11,377 bases of DNA. Origin: Spirochaetaceae bacterium. Lineage in GTDB: Bacteria; Spirochaetota; Spirochaetia; Treponematales; Breznakiellaceae. A program made the position numbers and the translations under genes. Below the pieces are notes generated by a model that saw nothing but the letters and a program-made list of their open reading frames with translations, did no database searches and was not told the DNA's origin. The stretch is taken from positions 1 to 11,377 of the forward strand of contig JAISZQ010000066.1 of NCBI GenBank assembly GCA_031269165.1, given 5' to 3'. Below are positions 1-6,771 of this stretch, piece by piece (position 1 is the first letter of the stretch; the number at the start of each line of letters is the position of its first letter).

Positions 1-32
1 CTGATGGGTATGTATTATTCGTATTTATTCGC

Positions 33-66
33 GCCATTCGCGGACCAAAATTCTTAAGTTGTTGAC
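33..66 (+). repeat. Dispersed repeat, diverged copy (family of the brnTA-flanking repeats)
   Basis: Aligned without gaps to the repeat at 11179-11212, this stretch matches at 24 of 34 positions. It starts with GCGC, has an ATTCGCGG core and ends in TTGTTG. The same family occurs inverted at 10142-10180. It runs straight into TTGACAG and the GC-rich repeat at 67-151. No coding signal is seen. Confidence 0.5.
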
Positions 67-151
67 AGGGGGAAGTCTCCCCCTCGCTCCAGCCGCCTAC
101 GCCGTCTTCCGCTACCCCCACTACGGGTGCTCTGCCCCCGTAACGCCCCCG
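67..151 (+). repeat. GC-rich intergenic repeat, copy A
   Basis: First of three related elements in the window; B is 448-532 (inverted) and C is 6657-6771. All share AGGGGGAAGTCTCCCCC at one end, then CGCT, a middle TC(T/C)TCCGCTA(C/T)CCCC and an end rich in CCCCCG...AACGCCCCC. The AGGGGGAAGTCTCCCCC end is itself a near-perfect palindrome. Short stop-free frames across it are a by-product of the repeat and are not called as genes. Confidence 0.75.
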
Positions 152-180
152 AATCACGGCGGAAACTTGTATCCTGCGGA

Positions 181-227
181 GTTTTGGAACAACCTCTCGT
201 TATTGTAATAGGAGGCTGTTCCAAAAC
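181..227. repeat. Hairpin-forming inverted repeat
   Basis: A 16-base arm GTTTTGGAACAACCTC (181-196) pairs with GAGGCTGTTCCAAAAC (212-227) with one mismatch around a 15-base AT-rich loop. Related in sequence to the hairpin at 253-301. It could be an RNA hairpin or a REP-like DNA element; no adjacent T-run makes it a convincing terminator. Confidence 0.7.
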
Positions 228-252
228 CGTGCGCGGTTAGCGCACAGTCAAT

Positions 253-301
253 GAGTTTTTGAACAGGCTCGAATAGCAACCTGAGCCTGTTCAAAAAACT
301 C
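253..301. repeat. Hairpin-forming inverted repeat
   Basis: GAGTTTTTGAACAGGCTC (253-270) is the reverse complement of 283-301 apart from one extra A, with a 12-base loop. The core GAGCCTGTTCAAAA recurs in variant form at 181-227, 544-556, 604-614, 5584-5598 and 6635-6648, so it is a short dispersed motif of this genome. Confidence 0.7.
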
Positions 302-333
302 TGTGGGACGCAAGCCGCCGCTGTGATTCGGTC

Positions 334-430
334 GCGGGCTTTGCCCGCTTCTGGAGTTTCGGGCGGGGCGGGCAAACAGTCGCAGGGCTTCGCCCTGCTT
401 CTTGCCTGCGCCCCACTTTTCCGAAACTCC
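334..430. repeat. Nested GC-rich hairpins
   Basis: Three inverted repeats lie one after another or inside each other: GCGGGC-TTT-GCCCGC (334-348), GCAGGGC-TTC-GCCCTGC (382-398), and an outer pair GGAGTTTCGG (353-362) with CCGAAACTCC (421-430). Together with 181-301 and copies A and B this makes the first 600 bases almost entirely palindromic. No gene is seen. Confidence 0.6.
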
Positions 431-447
431 ACGACTGAAAGTTGAGC

Positions 448-532
448 CGGGGGCGTTGCGGGGGTGGGAAACCCCCGCTGAGGGGGATAGCGGAGGACGC
501 AAGTCCGTAGCGAAGGGGGAGACTTCCCCCTT
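448..532 (-). repeat. GC-rich intergenic repeat, copy B (inverted)
   Basis: Reverse complement of the element at 67-151. Read on the - strand it starts AGGGGGAAGTCTCCCCC, continues with CGCT and CCTCCGCTATCCCCCTC, and ends in CCCCCGCAACGCCCCCG. In the second half it is closer to copy C at 6657-6771 than to A. A and B thus form a large inverted pair around about 300 bp of hairpin DNA. Confidence 0.75.
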
Positions 533-561
533 TTTGCTGAGATTTTGAACAAGCTCTTAAG

Positions 562-591
562 TTGTTGACAGTGGAAGGCTTTCCCCCCTTT
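562..591 (+). repeat. TTGTTGACAG-type short repeat
   Basis: TTGTTGACAGTGGAAGGCTT followed by a C-run and TTT. It matches 59-85 on the same strand and 10121-10147 on the opposite strand. The 16-mer CTTAAGTTGTTGACAG is identical at 53-68 and 556-571, so direct repeats bracket the palindromic block between them. TTGACA here resembles a -35 box, but no matching -10 follows. Confidence 0.6.
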
Positions 592-669
592 GCTGAGATT
601 TTGAATAGGCTCTTAAGGCCACCCTCCTGATGGGTGTATTCGGGATTGCCGCCGCTTTCATCGGGGGGC

Positions 670-698
670 TTGTCTATCACAAACAAATTCGCTATACT
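670..698 (+). promoter_or_regulatory. Sigma-70-type promoter of the first operon
   Basis: TTGTCT (670-675) and TATACT (693-698) are separated by 17 bases, close to the TTGACA/TATAAT consensus. The expected start of transcription is about 705-706, on or next to the ATG at 706, which predicts a leaderless first gene. TATACT is also the -10 of the EF-G-like gene promoter at 10058-10086. Confidence 0.65.
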
Positions 699-705
699 GG
701 TACGT

Positions 706-1782
706 ATGGAGGGGGAGTTCGACGCGAGCGGGCGGGCGGTTGCCATGACGCTTGTTCAAGAGGGAGAAAAGGCACTCCGGAGCGGGTTGCCCAATGCGGG
801 TCTTGAGGCGCGGCGGCTTTTTGAGGAGGCGTTACGCGGGGACTACGGCAGTAAGGCTGCGAAGTTCGCGTTGAAATCGCTTCTGTGGTGGCAGAGGCGG
901 CTTGAGGACTATGCGCCGTCCGCGAACGGTCCCGAAAAGGGGAGGGCGATTGTCGATGAATGGAAAGGGTTTTACCGGTTCCTGAACGATATTGGCGGTG
1001 TTGGCGGCATTGATGATGCCGGATGGGATGCGCTTCGGGCGGTCCGGTACTGGGTATGCGCGGCGGCACGGGAGGCTTTTGACTACAACGCGCTCAATCC
1101 TTCGCAAAGCGGGGACTGGGGGATTCAGTTCAAGCTGGGGTTGTGTCATAAAGGGCTGGGCGATTATGAAAACGCCTGCGCCTTTTTGGATGTGGCGGCG
1201 GGGTTCAAGCAGGACGATGTTCCGCTGTTGTTTGAACGCGCCGACGTAAAGGCGCTTGCGGCGGAAAGAGACGCTCGCCCGGATGGGGAAGCGCGGCTCA
1301 TCTTCCGGGAGGCTTTCTTGGCTGCTCCGCAGGAAGCCTGTGTATATTCGATGGAAAGCGCGTTTTTTCGCGGGCTCTACCATGCGGTTGCCGAGCGGGG
1401 CTACGAAGGGGACGAGATTCTTGAGTGGATGCCGGTGTGGGGGACGCTCTTGGGCGCGTTTCCGTTTAAGTGCGAGTTAAACCAGATAAAGTTGGGGAAA
1501 CTCAAGGGGCGGGTTTTTGAGTTGGAGAACGAGTTCAAGGCGGAAGGCGGTCCCGGTTCCCGCAATAGCGAGGGGCGGCTCGTCCCCCGGCTGTTGAACG
1601 GGTACTTCTGGCTTCTGGAGCATTACGAGGCTTCCCGGCAGCGCGAGAAATCGCGGCACGGCTTGGATAGGCTCGTGGAAGAGACGCTTTTGAAGATAGA
1701 ATGGACGTGTTCCGGGACGCGGTCGATTCCTGAACAGGTGATGCAAAGCCGTTATTTTGCGGATTTTGGGAGAAATTGGTAG
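706..1782 (+). CDS. Helical-repeat (TPR-like) protein of unknown function, upstream of greA
   Basis: 358 residues from the ATG at 706. I do not recognise a named family. The protein looks soluble and mostly helical, rich in Ala, Leu, Glu and Arg. A stretch at about residues 138-180 (WGIQFKLGLCHKGLGDYENA and onward) has the spacing of a tetratricopeptide repeat, which suggests protein-protein contacts. No signal peptide, membrane segment or catalytic motif is visible. Start choice: the frame stays open upstream to a GTG at 634, but the promoter at 670-698 places the transcript start at 705-706, so GTG 634 would not be transcribed from it. ATG 706 would be leaderless; the next in-frame ATG, 745, has no ribosome-binding site at a usable distance. 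The greA start lies 36 bases after the stop with no strong promoter between, so co-transcription with greA is likely. Gene reality is supported by length, codon pattern and context. Confidence 0.8.
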   Translation: MEGEFDASGRAVAMTLVQEGEKALRSGLPNAGLEARRLFEEALRGDYGSKAAKFALKSLLWWQRRLEDYAPSANGPEKGRAIVDEWKGFYRFLNDIGGVGGIDDAGWDALRAVRYWVCAAAREAFDYNALNPSQSGDWGIQFKLGLCHKGLGDYENACAFLDVAAGFKQDDVPLLFERADVKALAAERDARPDGEARLIFREAFLAAPQEACVYSMESAFFRGLYHAVAERGYEGDEILEWMPVWGTLLGAFPFKCELNQIKLGKLKGRVFELENEFKAEGGPGSRNSEGRLVPRLLNGYFWLLEHYEASRQREKSRHGLDRLVEETLLKIEWTCSGTRSIPEQVMQSRYFADFGRNW

Positions 1783-1794
1783 ATTGATATCAAT
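1783..1794. promoter_or_regulatory. Perfect 12-bp palindrome between two operon genes
   Basis: ATTGATATCAAT lies directly after the stop codon of the upstream gene and 24 bases before the greA start. It could bind a dimeric regulator or be chance in a short AT-rich spacer. No convincing -35/-10 pair was found beside it. Confidence 0.2.
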
Positions 1795-1807
1795 GATTTT
1801 TATAGAT

Positions 1808-1813
1808 GGGAGA
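1808..1813 (+). promoter_or_regulatory. Ribosome-binding site of greA
   Basis: GGGAGA precedes two consecutive ATG codons at 1816 and 1819. The spacing to 1819 is normal (six bases from GGAG) while 1816 is too close, so 1819 is preferred. Confidence 0.6.
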
Positions 1814-1818
1814 CGATG

Positions 1819-4518
1819 ATGTCGGATGATTTGATAAAGAATGTGCAGAATATACTCACCGAGGAGAAGTTTACTCGCGCCGCGCTGAGTAACTACTCGA
1901 TAACTCAGTTCAAAGACTTGGACGCGGTGCTGAAAGAGGCGGAAGACGCCCATGCGCTCGACGAGGTGAGGGCGGAGTGCGACGAGTATTTGACGCACAG
2001 CAAGAATTCGATCAAAGCCCTCTATCTTTCGGGGATGATCGCCATCTCCCGTCAGATTATCGACGACGCGGTGCTCGTGAACCTTGTGTCGCTGTTCGCG
2101 GACAACCACAAATGGAACATCGTGAAGTATCTTTGCGAGCGGATACTGGAAAAAGGAGAGTCGAAGTTCGCGTTGCGGACGCTCGCCGAATGTTACCGGA
2201 ATGAGGGCAACGAAGAGGCGGTGTTTGAAACGTGGCAGCGGCTCGTGAAGATTGATTTTGACGAAGCCGACATCACCAAGACGCTTGCCGAGCATTTTGA
2301 AAACGAGGGCGACGAGGAGACGGCGGTTGATTACTACAAGAAGGCGCTGGGTCGGTATATCAACAAGGGGCAGTTCGCGCCGGTGCGCGAGATTTGGCAG
2401 AAGCTGATTGACTATCGGTCGCTGGAGATCGACTTTTTTCTTTCGATGCAAGGGAAGGTGGCCAAGTCGATTTCGCCTGAAAAGGCCGCCGCGCTCCTTC
2501 AGGACGTGTATCTCTCGTGTAAGAAGCGGGACGACATCGACACGGCCATCGACGTGTTAAAGCTGATCTTCACCTACGACGAGCGCGACGCCGAGGCCCG
2601 CAAGGAAATCGCCGAATGTTACCGCGTGAAATACGCCAATCACAGCCATCTGGAGGAGTATATCAAGTTGTCCAATCTCACGGCGAGTTACCGCAACGTG
2701 CAGGAGGCGATTCAGGATTTTGAAAAGCACATCGCCTTTGACAAGGGGAATTTCGTGTTTCACCGGAGTTGGGGCGTGGGGCGGATTGCGAAGGTCGAGA
2801 CCGACGATGTAACGATTGACTTTGCCAAGAAGAGGGGTCACACGATGGCGCTCAAGATGGCGATTGACGCGCTGACGACCCTCTCCAAAGACCATATCTG
2901 GGTGCTCAAGGCCACGCAGAAAAAAGAAAAACTCTACGAGCAGGTGAAAACCGATCCGATCTGGACGCTGAAAACGATCATCAAGAGTTTTAACAACTTC
3001 TACGACATACGCAAGCTCAAATCGGAACTCGTGCCCTCGGTACTTTCTGAGAACGAATGGACCACGTGGAACACGAAGGTTCGCAAGATTCTCAAGACCG
3101 ACCCGTCGTTTGGGGTGAGCCCGGACAACGTTGACGTGTTTTCCGTCCGCGATCGGCAGAACAGTCTCGCCGAGAAACTGTACAACGAATTCAAGGCGGA
3201 AAAGAAATTTTTGAACCGCGTGGACATCATTCGGAAGTTTGAAAATGCCTACGACCCACAGATTGATGCGGAATATTTTGCCGATATGTTTTCGTATTTC
3301 ACCGGGTTTTTGAAGTCCTACAATCACAATCAGGTGAACGAGCAGGTTCTCGGTTCTTATTTGTTGATAAAGGAAATTGCAAGCCGCGTTCCCGCTCTCG
3401 CCGAAAATCTGCACGTTAATTTTGTTACGCTTTTTGAGGAGATTGACGACATTACCGCCGTCTATGCCGCGTTGAAGGACAAGAAGTTACAGGCGGCGCT
3501 TCTGAAAGAGATAAAACTTTTCGTCGCCACATGGTTTGACGTGTATGTCAAACTTTTTCCGCTCGCGTTGCGGCAAGAGATACTGGACGAGTTGCTCGAC
3601 GAGGGGCATAAAAACAGTGTGGCCTCTCTGGTGCGGAATTGTTTCAATAACTATCGCGACAACCGGAATGCGGTGATCTGGTTCTACAAGACCAACAAGG
3701 AAGCCGCTCCCGAATGGTATGCGGAGGCGGCGATTACCCAGGAAAAGGAAGTCGTTACGCTGATTCATATTCTGGACACCAGTTTCCACGAGATTGAAAA
3801 TCACATCAACACGTTGGATAACAAGAAGATTATCAAGCAGGTTATCGGCATCTTGTTTGAGAGCGGTCTCATCTACGATTATATCGACGCGGCCGGTGTC
3901 GAGGCGATTGACAGCGTGTATACCCCGTTGCAAAACGTGAAAGACCTTGATCCGGCGCTGAAAGACCGGTTCCGCAAGAACATCATGAAAAAATATCCTG
4001 ATTTCAAGTTCTCCGGCATCGCCGAAAAAGACACCGCGATCAAAGGGTTGCTCGTTACGATGGCGGCGTTCGACGAAAAACAGAAACAGCTTGCGAAAAT
4101 CATGGAAGAGGACATTCCGGCCAACGCGAAAGAAATCGCGTTTGCCCTCTCGCTGGGTGATCTCCGCGAAAACGCCGAGTTTAAGGCGGCGAAGGAAAAG
4201 CAGACCATCCTGAACTCCACCGTCGCCAAACTCAAGGACGACATCGAACGCGCCCAACTGTTCGATCCTTCCACGGTGACGACGAACCGCGTTTCCTTCG
4301 GCACGAAAGTACTGGTGCGGAACGAAACAAAGAACGCCGATGAAGAGTACACGATTCTGGGTCCGTGGGAATCGAACCCGGACAAGAAAATCATTTCCTA
4401 TCTTTCTCCGTTTGGCAACGCCATCCTGAACCGGAAGGCCGGAGACAAATTTGAGTTCAAAATCGCCGACAGCCAGATGAGTTATGAGATAAAAGAGATA
4501 ACCGGTGCGCGTATTTAA
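1819..4518 (+). CDS. greA: Long spirochaete-type transcription elongation factor GreA
   Basis: GreA rescues backtracked RNA polymerase by putting an acidic coiled-coil tip into the secondary channel, which triggers cleavage of the RNA 3' end. The GreA part is the last ~150 of 899 residues. GDLRENAEF carries the two conserved tip acids, D781 and E784, followed by the second coiled-coil helix and a C-terminal FKBP-like domain ending at ITGARI. Ordinary GreA has about 158 residues. The ~740-residue extension holds TPR-like helical repeats (about 95-290, e.g. LAEHFENEGDEETAVDYYKK), then a compact segment at about 310-370 starting FVFHRSWGVGRIAKVE, then a long helical region. The SWGVG segment resembles small Tudor/SH3-like barrels such as the UvrD/PcrA C-terminus; that comparison is my inference. 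GreA proteins of about 900 residues are known from Borrelia and Treponema. The gene sits in the middle of a three-gene cluster, and its stop overlaps the next start by 14 bases. Confidence 0.95.
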   Translation: MSDDLIKNVQNILTEEKFTRAALSNYSITQFKDLDAVLKEAEDAHALDEVRAECDEYLTHSKNSIKALYLSGMIAISRQIIDDAVLVNLVSLFADNHKWNIVKYLCERILEKGESKFALRTLAECYRNEGNEEAVFETWQRLVKIDFDEADITKTLAEHFENEGDEETAVDYYKKALGRYINKGQFAPVREIWQKLIDYRSLEIDFFLSMQGKVAKSISPEKAAALLQDVYLSCKKRDDIDTAIDVLKLIFTYDERDAEARKEIAECYRVKYANHSHLEEYIKLSNLTASYRNVQEAIQDFEKHIAFDKGNFVFHRSWGVGRIAKVETDDVTIDFAKKRGHTMALKMAIDALTTLSKDHIWVLKATQKKEKLYEQVKTDPIWTLKTIIKSFNNFYDIRKLKSELVPSVLSENEWTTWNTKVRKILKTDPSFGVSPDNVDVFSVRDRQNSLAEKLYNEFKAEKKFLNRVDIIRKFENAYDPQIDAEYFADMFSYFTGFLKSYNHNQVNEQVLGSYLLIKEIASRVPALAENLHVNFVTLFEEIDDITAVYAALKDKKLQAALLKEIKLFVATWFDVYVKLFPLALRQEILDELLDEGHKNSVASLVRNCFNNYRDNRNAVIWFYKTNKEAAPEWYAEAAITQEKEVVTLIHILDTSFHEIENHINTLDNKKIIKQVIGILFESGLIYDYIDAAGVEAIDSVYTPLQNVKDLDPALKDRFRKNIMKKYPDFKFSGIAEKDTAIKGLLVTMAAFDEKQKQLAKIMEEDIPANAKEIAFALSLGDLRENAEFKAAKEKQTILNSTVAKLKDDIERAQLFDPSTVTTNRVSFGTKVLVRNETKNADEEYTILGPWESNPDKKIISYLSPFGNAILNRKAGDKFEFKIADSQMSYEIKEITGARI

Positions 4519-5551
4519 GAGCATAGTAAAAGCGGTTTCTTTTCTCGCGGTGTGCCTCGTGTGCCTGACGTTTGTCTCCGCAACATCGGGCGAGCCAATG
4601 GACATCGTGGTGTTGTTTGACATGAGCCGCAGCGGGCCGGGCGCATCGTTCGATGCGGGCGCTGATGCGGGCAAATCGTTTGATTTGGGCGCACCAATTG
4701 ATTCGGGCAAATCTTTCGATTTGCTTGCTCATTTTGAACAGACTCGCGACTATATCTCAGGCGCGTTTTTGAAAGAGTTTTTGCGGAAGGGCGACACGTT
4801 CCATCTCATCTCGTTTGGCGAAACGCCGAGGATCGAACTTTCGCGCCGCATCGAAGGCGAGGGCGACTACCGCACGATCATCGGCCGCCTCCTCCTGCTC
4901 TATCCGCTCGCGCAGACGAGTTCCCTCGAAAACGCCGCCGCTTACGCCGAACGGTTTATCGCTGAGTTGCCCCCTGCACGGCAGAAAAAAGTGGTGTTCT
5001 TTACCGCGCAGGGCGCCGGGGCGGAACTCGGCACATATTTCAACAGCGAAAACACAGACGTTTACATGGCCGCTATCCCTGCGTCTTTCGGGACTTTGGC
5101 CTCAGGCCGAGCCATGATGAAAGCGCCGCCCGTGCTGACCCCGCCGGTTTCAGACGGGGTTGAGCAGACGGAACCCGCGTCGCTATCCACCATTGAGCCG
5201 CCTGTGCTTAACGTGTTGCCTCTTAACCCGCCCGACATCACGGCGGCCCCGGTTTCCCCCGAATTTCGACTGATATGGGATGGCGATGACGAGCCCGTCC
5301 TGTTTGACAAAATCAAGGCAATGACGATCATTTTGCCTATGGCCGGGATAATACTGCTGTCCGCGCTGGTTCTCGGTTGCGCCGTCACGTGGAAAAAAAG
5401 AGACCGCACCGAGAGGTATACCATTGAAGACTTTCTCTATCAGATAAGCGTAAATGCCGCGCTGGAAGATGCGGAAGACGACACCCGTTACGCTATCCCC
5501 GCACGGGGCCTTCTCCAAAAGGCCGACGAAATGAAAGAGCAATTGGCGTAA
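4505..5551 (+). CDS. Exported, membrane-anchored von Willebrand factor A-like protein
   Basis: 348 residues from a GTG start that overlaps the end of greA by 14 bases, so the two are probably translationally coupled. Residues 1-26 form a signal peptide (basic start, hydrophobic core ending FVSA). Next comes a vWA-like fold: MDIVVLFDMSRS supplies the DxSxS metal-binding motif (D39, S41, S43), T138 may be the conserved threonine, and a strand KKVVFFTAQ (about 161-169) lies where vWA domains usually carry TDG. That Asp is missing, so the metal site may be incomplete. A proline-rich linker (about 205-255) leads to a transmembrane helix (about 273-297) and a ~50-residue, probably cytoplasmic, tail. 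The layout resembles BatA/BatB-type proteins, but no other aerotolerance-operon genes are present. An imperfect repeat containing SFD is inserted at residues 46-73, right after the DxSxS motif. Function unknown. Confidence 0.85.
   Translation: MRVFKSIVKAVSFLAVCLVCLTFVSATSGEPMDIVVLFDMSRSGPGASFDAGADAGKSFDLGAPIDSGKSFDLLAHFEQTRDYISGAFLKEFLRKGDTFHLISFGETPRIELSRRIEGEGDYRTIIGRLLLLYPLAQTSSLENAAAYAERFIAELPPARQKKVVFFTAQGAGAELGTYFNSENTDVYMAAIPASFGTLASGRAMMKAPPVLTPPVSDGVEQTEPASLSTIEPPVLNVLPLNPPDITAAPVSPEFRLIWDGDDEPVLFDKIKAMTIILPMAGIILLSALVLGCAVTWKKRDRTERYTIEDFLYQISVNAALEDAEDDTRYAIPARGLLQKADEMKEQLA
4640..4723 (+). repeat. In-frame SFD repeat within the vWA-like protein
   Basis: Three imperfect units of 10-12 residues: GASFDAGADA, GKSFDLGAPIDS and GKSFDL (residues 46-73). 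The DNA is repeated too, with GCGGGCAAATCGTTTGATTT and TCGGGCAAATCTTTCGATTT. This points to local duplication within the gene. Confidence 0.7.
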
Positions 5552-5607
5552 ATCCACAGAACGATTGAACGATTTATGAGATAAGCCTGTTTCAAAACCT
5601 CGCGTTG

Positions 5608-5630
5608 CCCGTTTGCCGCAGGCAGACGGG
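5608..5630. terminator. Hairpin between convergent genes
   Basis: CCCGTTTGCC (5608-5617) pairs with GGCAGACGGG (5621-5630) through nine Watson-Crick pairs and one G-T, with a three-base loop. It lies in the 81-base gap between the convergent vWA and rnz stop codons, so it may end transcription from both sides. There is no clear T-run on either strand, so it is not a textbook intrinsic terminator. Confidence 0.4.
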
Positions 5631-5632
5631 GC

Positions 5633-6553
5633 TCAGTCGGTGAACTCGATGGGGTGGACGGCCCCGTCCCGGCACAGCACCGAGTTGGGGAAAATCTCGC
5701 GGGCTTCCCGTTCGAGAACGCGAAGTTCATAGTCGTTGTAACGCGGACTGTAGTGGATGAGGCCAAGTTTTTTGACCTGGGCTTGGACGGCAAGACGCGC
5801 GGCTTCCCCGGCGGTCATGTGTTTCTTTTCGTGGGCGCTTTCGGTGAGGGCCTTCTCAAACATCCCCTCGCAGACAAAGAAGTCCGACCCGCGCGCTTCG
5901 GCGGCAATATTTTTGCAGGGGAGCGTGTCGGTCACGAACGTAAACTTCCGTCCGCTTCGCGCCGGGCCCAGCACGTCTTCCGGCTTCACGGTACTCCCGT
6001 CTTGGGTCTGGACGCACTCGCCGTTTTGCAGTTGCCCCCAGAGCGGCCCCCGCTTCACCCCAAGCGCCTCGGCCTTCTCCGGGTGAAACTCCCCCGGCCG
6101 GGGGTATTCCTCCAGCGTATACCCGAAACAGGGCTTCGTGTGGTTGAGCGGAAAGGCGCGGATATAAAACTCCTCCTCCCCGAACACCGGCCCGGCCTCG
6201 GTAATCTCGCGCACAACAATCTCGTAGTTGATGAACATATCCAGCACCCGGCGGCTCGTCTCGACATACTCGGCGATACGCGGCGGCCCGTAGATGTAAA
6301 GCGGCTCGTCCCGGTCAACCTGACTGGACAGCATGAGAATACCGGGCAACCCCGTCACATGGTCGGCGTGAGTGTGGCTGATAAAGATCGCGGAGATTTT
6401 CTTCCATTTAAGATTGAGCCGCCGCAGACTCACCTGCGTCCCCTCGCCACAGTCAAAGAGAAAAAGATCGCCTTCGCGGCGCAACAGCACAGATGTCAAA
6501 TGTCGTCCGGGCAGGGGCATCATCCCCCCGCAACCCAGCACGAAGGCTTCCAT
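5633..6553 (-). CDS. rnz: Ribonuclease Z (tRNA 3' processing endonuclease)
   Basis: 306 residues, the usual size of the short form. RNase Z cuts precursor tRNA after the discriminator base so that CCA can be added, and works as a zinc-dependent homodimer in the cytoplasm. It is a metallo-beta-lactamase fold, and the expected metal ligands are visible from the ATG at 6553: HTHADH (60-65), H138 in FPLNHTKPCFGY, D209 in FVTDT, H245 in KKHMTAGEAA, and H267 in LIHYSPRY. The region around 165-195 (GPLWGQLQNGE... to LGP) matches the flexible tRNA-binding arm. GTG and TTG codons at 6562 and 6559 are possible starts, but MEAFVLGCGG from ATG 6553 fits the family start best. No clear promoter is seen upstream, where copy C and the palindromic array begin. 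The gene is convergent with the greA cluster. Confidence 0.97.
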   Translation of the reverse strand: MEAFVLGCGGMMPLPGRHLTSVLLRREGDLFLFDCGEGTQVSLRRLNLKWKKISAIFISHTHADHVTGLPGILMLSSQVDRDEPLYIYGPPRIAEYVETSRRVLDMFINYEIVVREITEAGPVFGEEEFYIRAFPLNHTKPCFGYTLEEYPRPGEFHPEKAEALGVKRGPLWGQLQNGECVQTQDGSTVKPEDVLGPARSGRKFTFVTDTLPCKNIAAEARGSDFFVCEGMFEKALTESAHEKKHMTAGEAARLAVQAQVKKLGLIHYSPRYNDYELRVLEREAREIFPNSVLCRDGAVHPIEFTD

Positions 6554-6564
6554 ATTCAACACAA

Positions 6565-6570
6565 CTCCTC
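6565..6570 (-). promoter_or_regulatory. Ribosome-binding site of rnz
   Basis: GAGGAG on the - strand. It is 11 bases from ATG 6553, 5 from TTG 6559 and 2 from GTG 6562. The spacing to ATG is long but acceptable, so the site alone does not settle the start; protein similarity does. Confidence 0.5.
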
Positions 6571-6656
6571 ACGGGAACGCCCGCCTACCCCCTTTCCATC
6601 GGGAGCGGACAGCGTTTCCCTCATTTTCCATTAAGCCTGTTTCAAAGCCCATTATG

Positions 6657-6771
6657 AGGGGGAAGTCTCCCCCTCGCTCCAGCCACGCAAACCCCAACAG
6701 GTTCCAAAGGGTTTGCGCGTCTTCCGCTACCCCCTCTGCGGGGAGTTACCACCCCCCGCAACGCCCCCCGA
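6657..6771 (+). repeat. GC-rich intergenic repeat, copy C
   Basis: Starts AGGGGGAAGTCTCCCCCTCG, has the shared TCTTCCGCTACCCCC middle and ends CCCCCCGCAACGCCCCCCG. It is longer than A and B because of an internal hairpin, ACGCAAACCCC with GGGTTTGCGCG (about 6685-6721). It starts about 100 bases upstream of the rnz start and runs into the palindromic array. Confidence 0.75.

Noticed and set aside
562..591. Promoter based on TTGACA in TTGTTGACAG
   Set aside because: No -10-like hexamer lies 16-18 bases downstream, where a C-run is found instead. The motif recurs as part of a repeat.
154..746. Open frames on the - strand in the first 750 bases
   Set aside because: They translate GC-rich repeats and hairpins, give Pro/Arg/Ser-rich low-complexity peptides, and overlap the promoter and start of the first operon gene.
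1477..4710. Long - strand open frames opposite greA, and + strand frames opposite rnz and the EF-G-like gene
   Set aside because: They are antisense shadows rich in Arg, His and Val, as expected from high-GC coding sequence, and have no recognisable domain.
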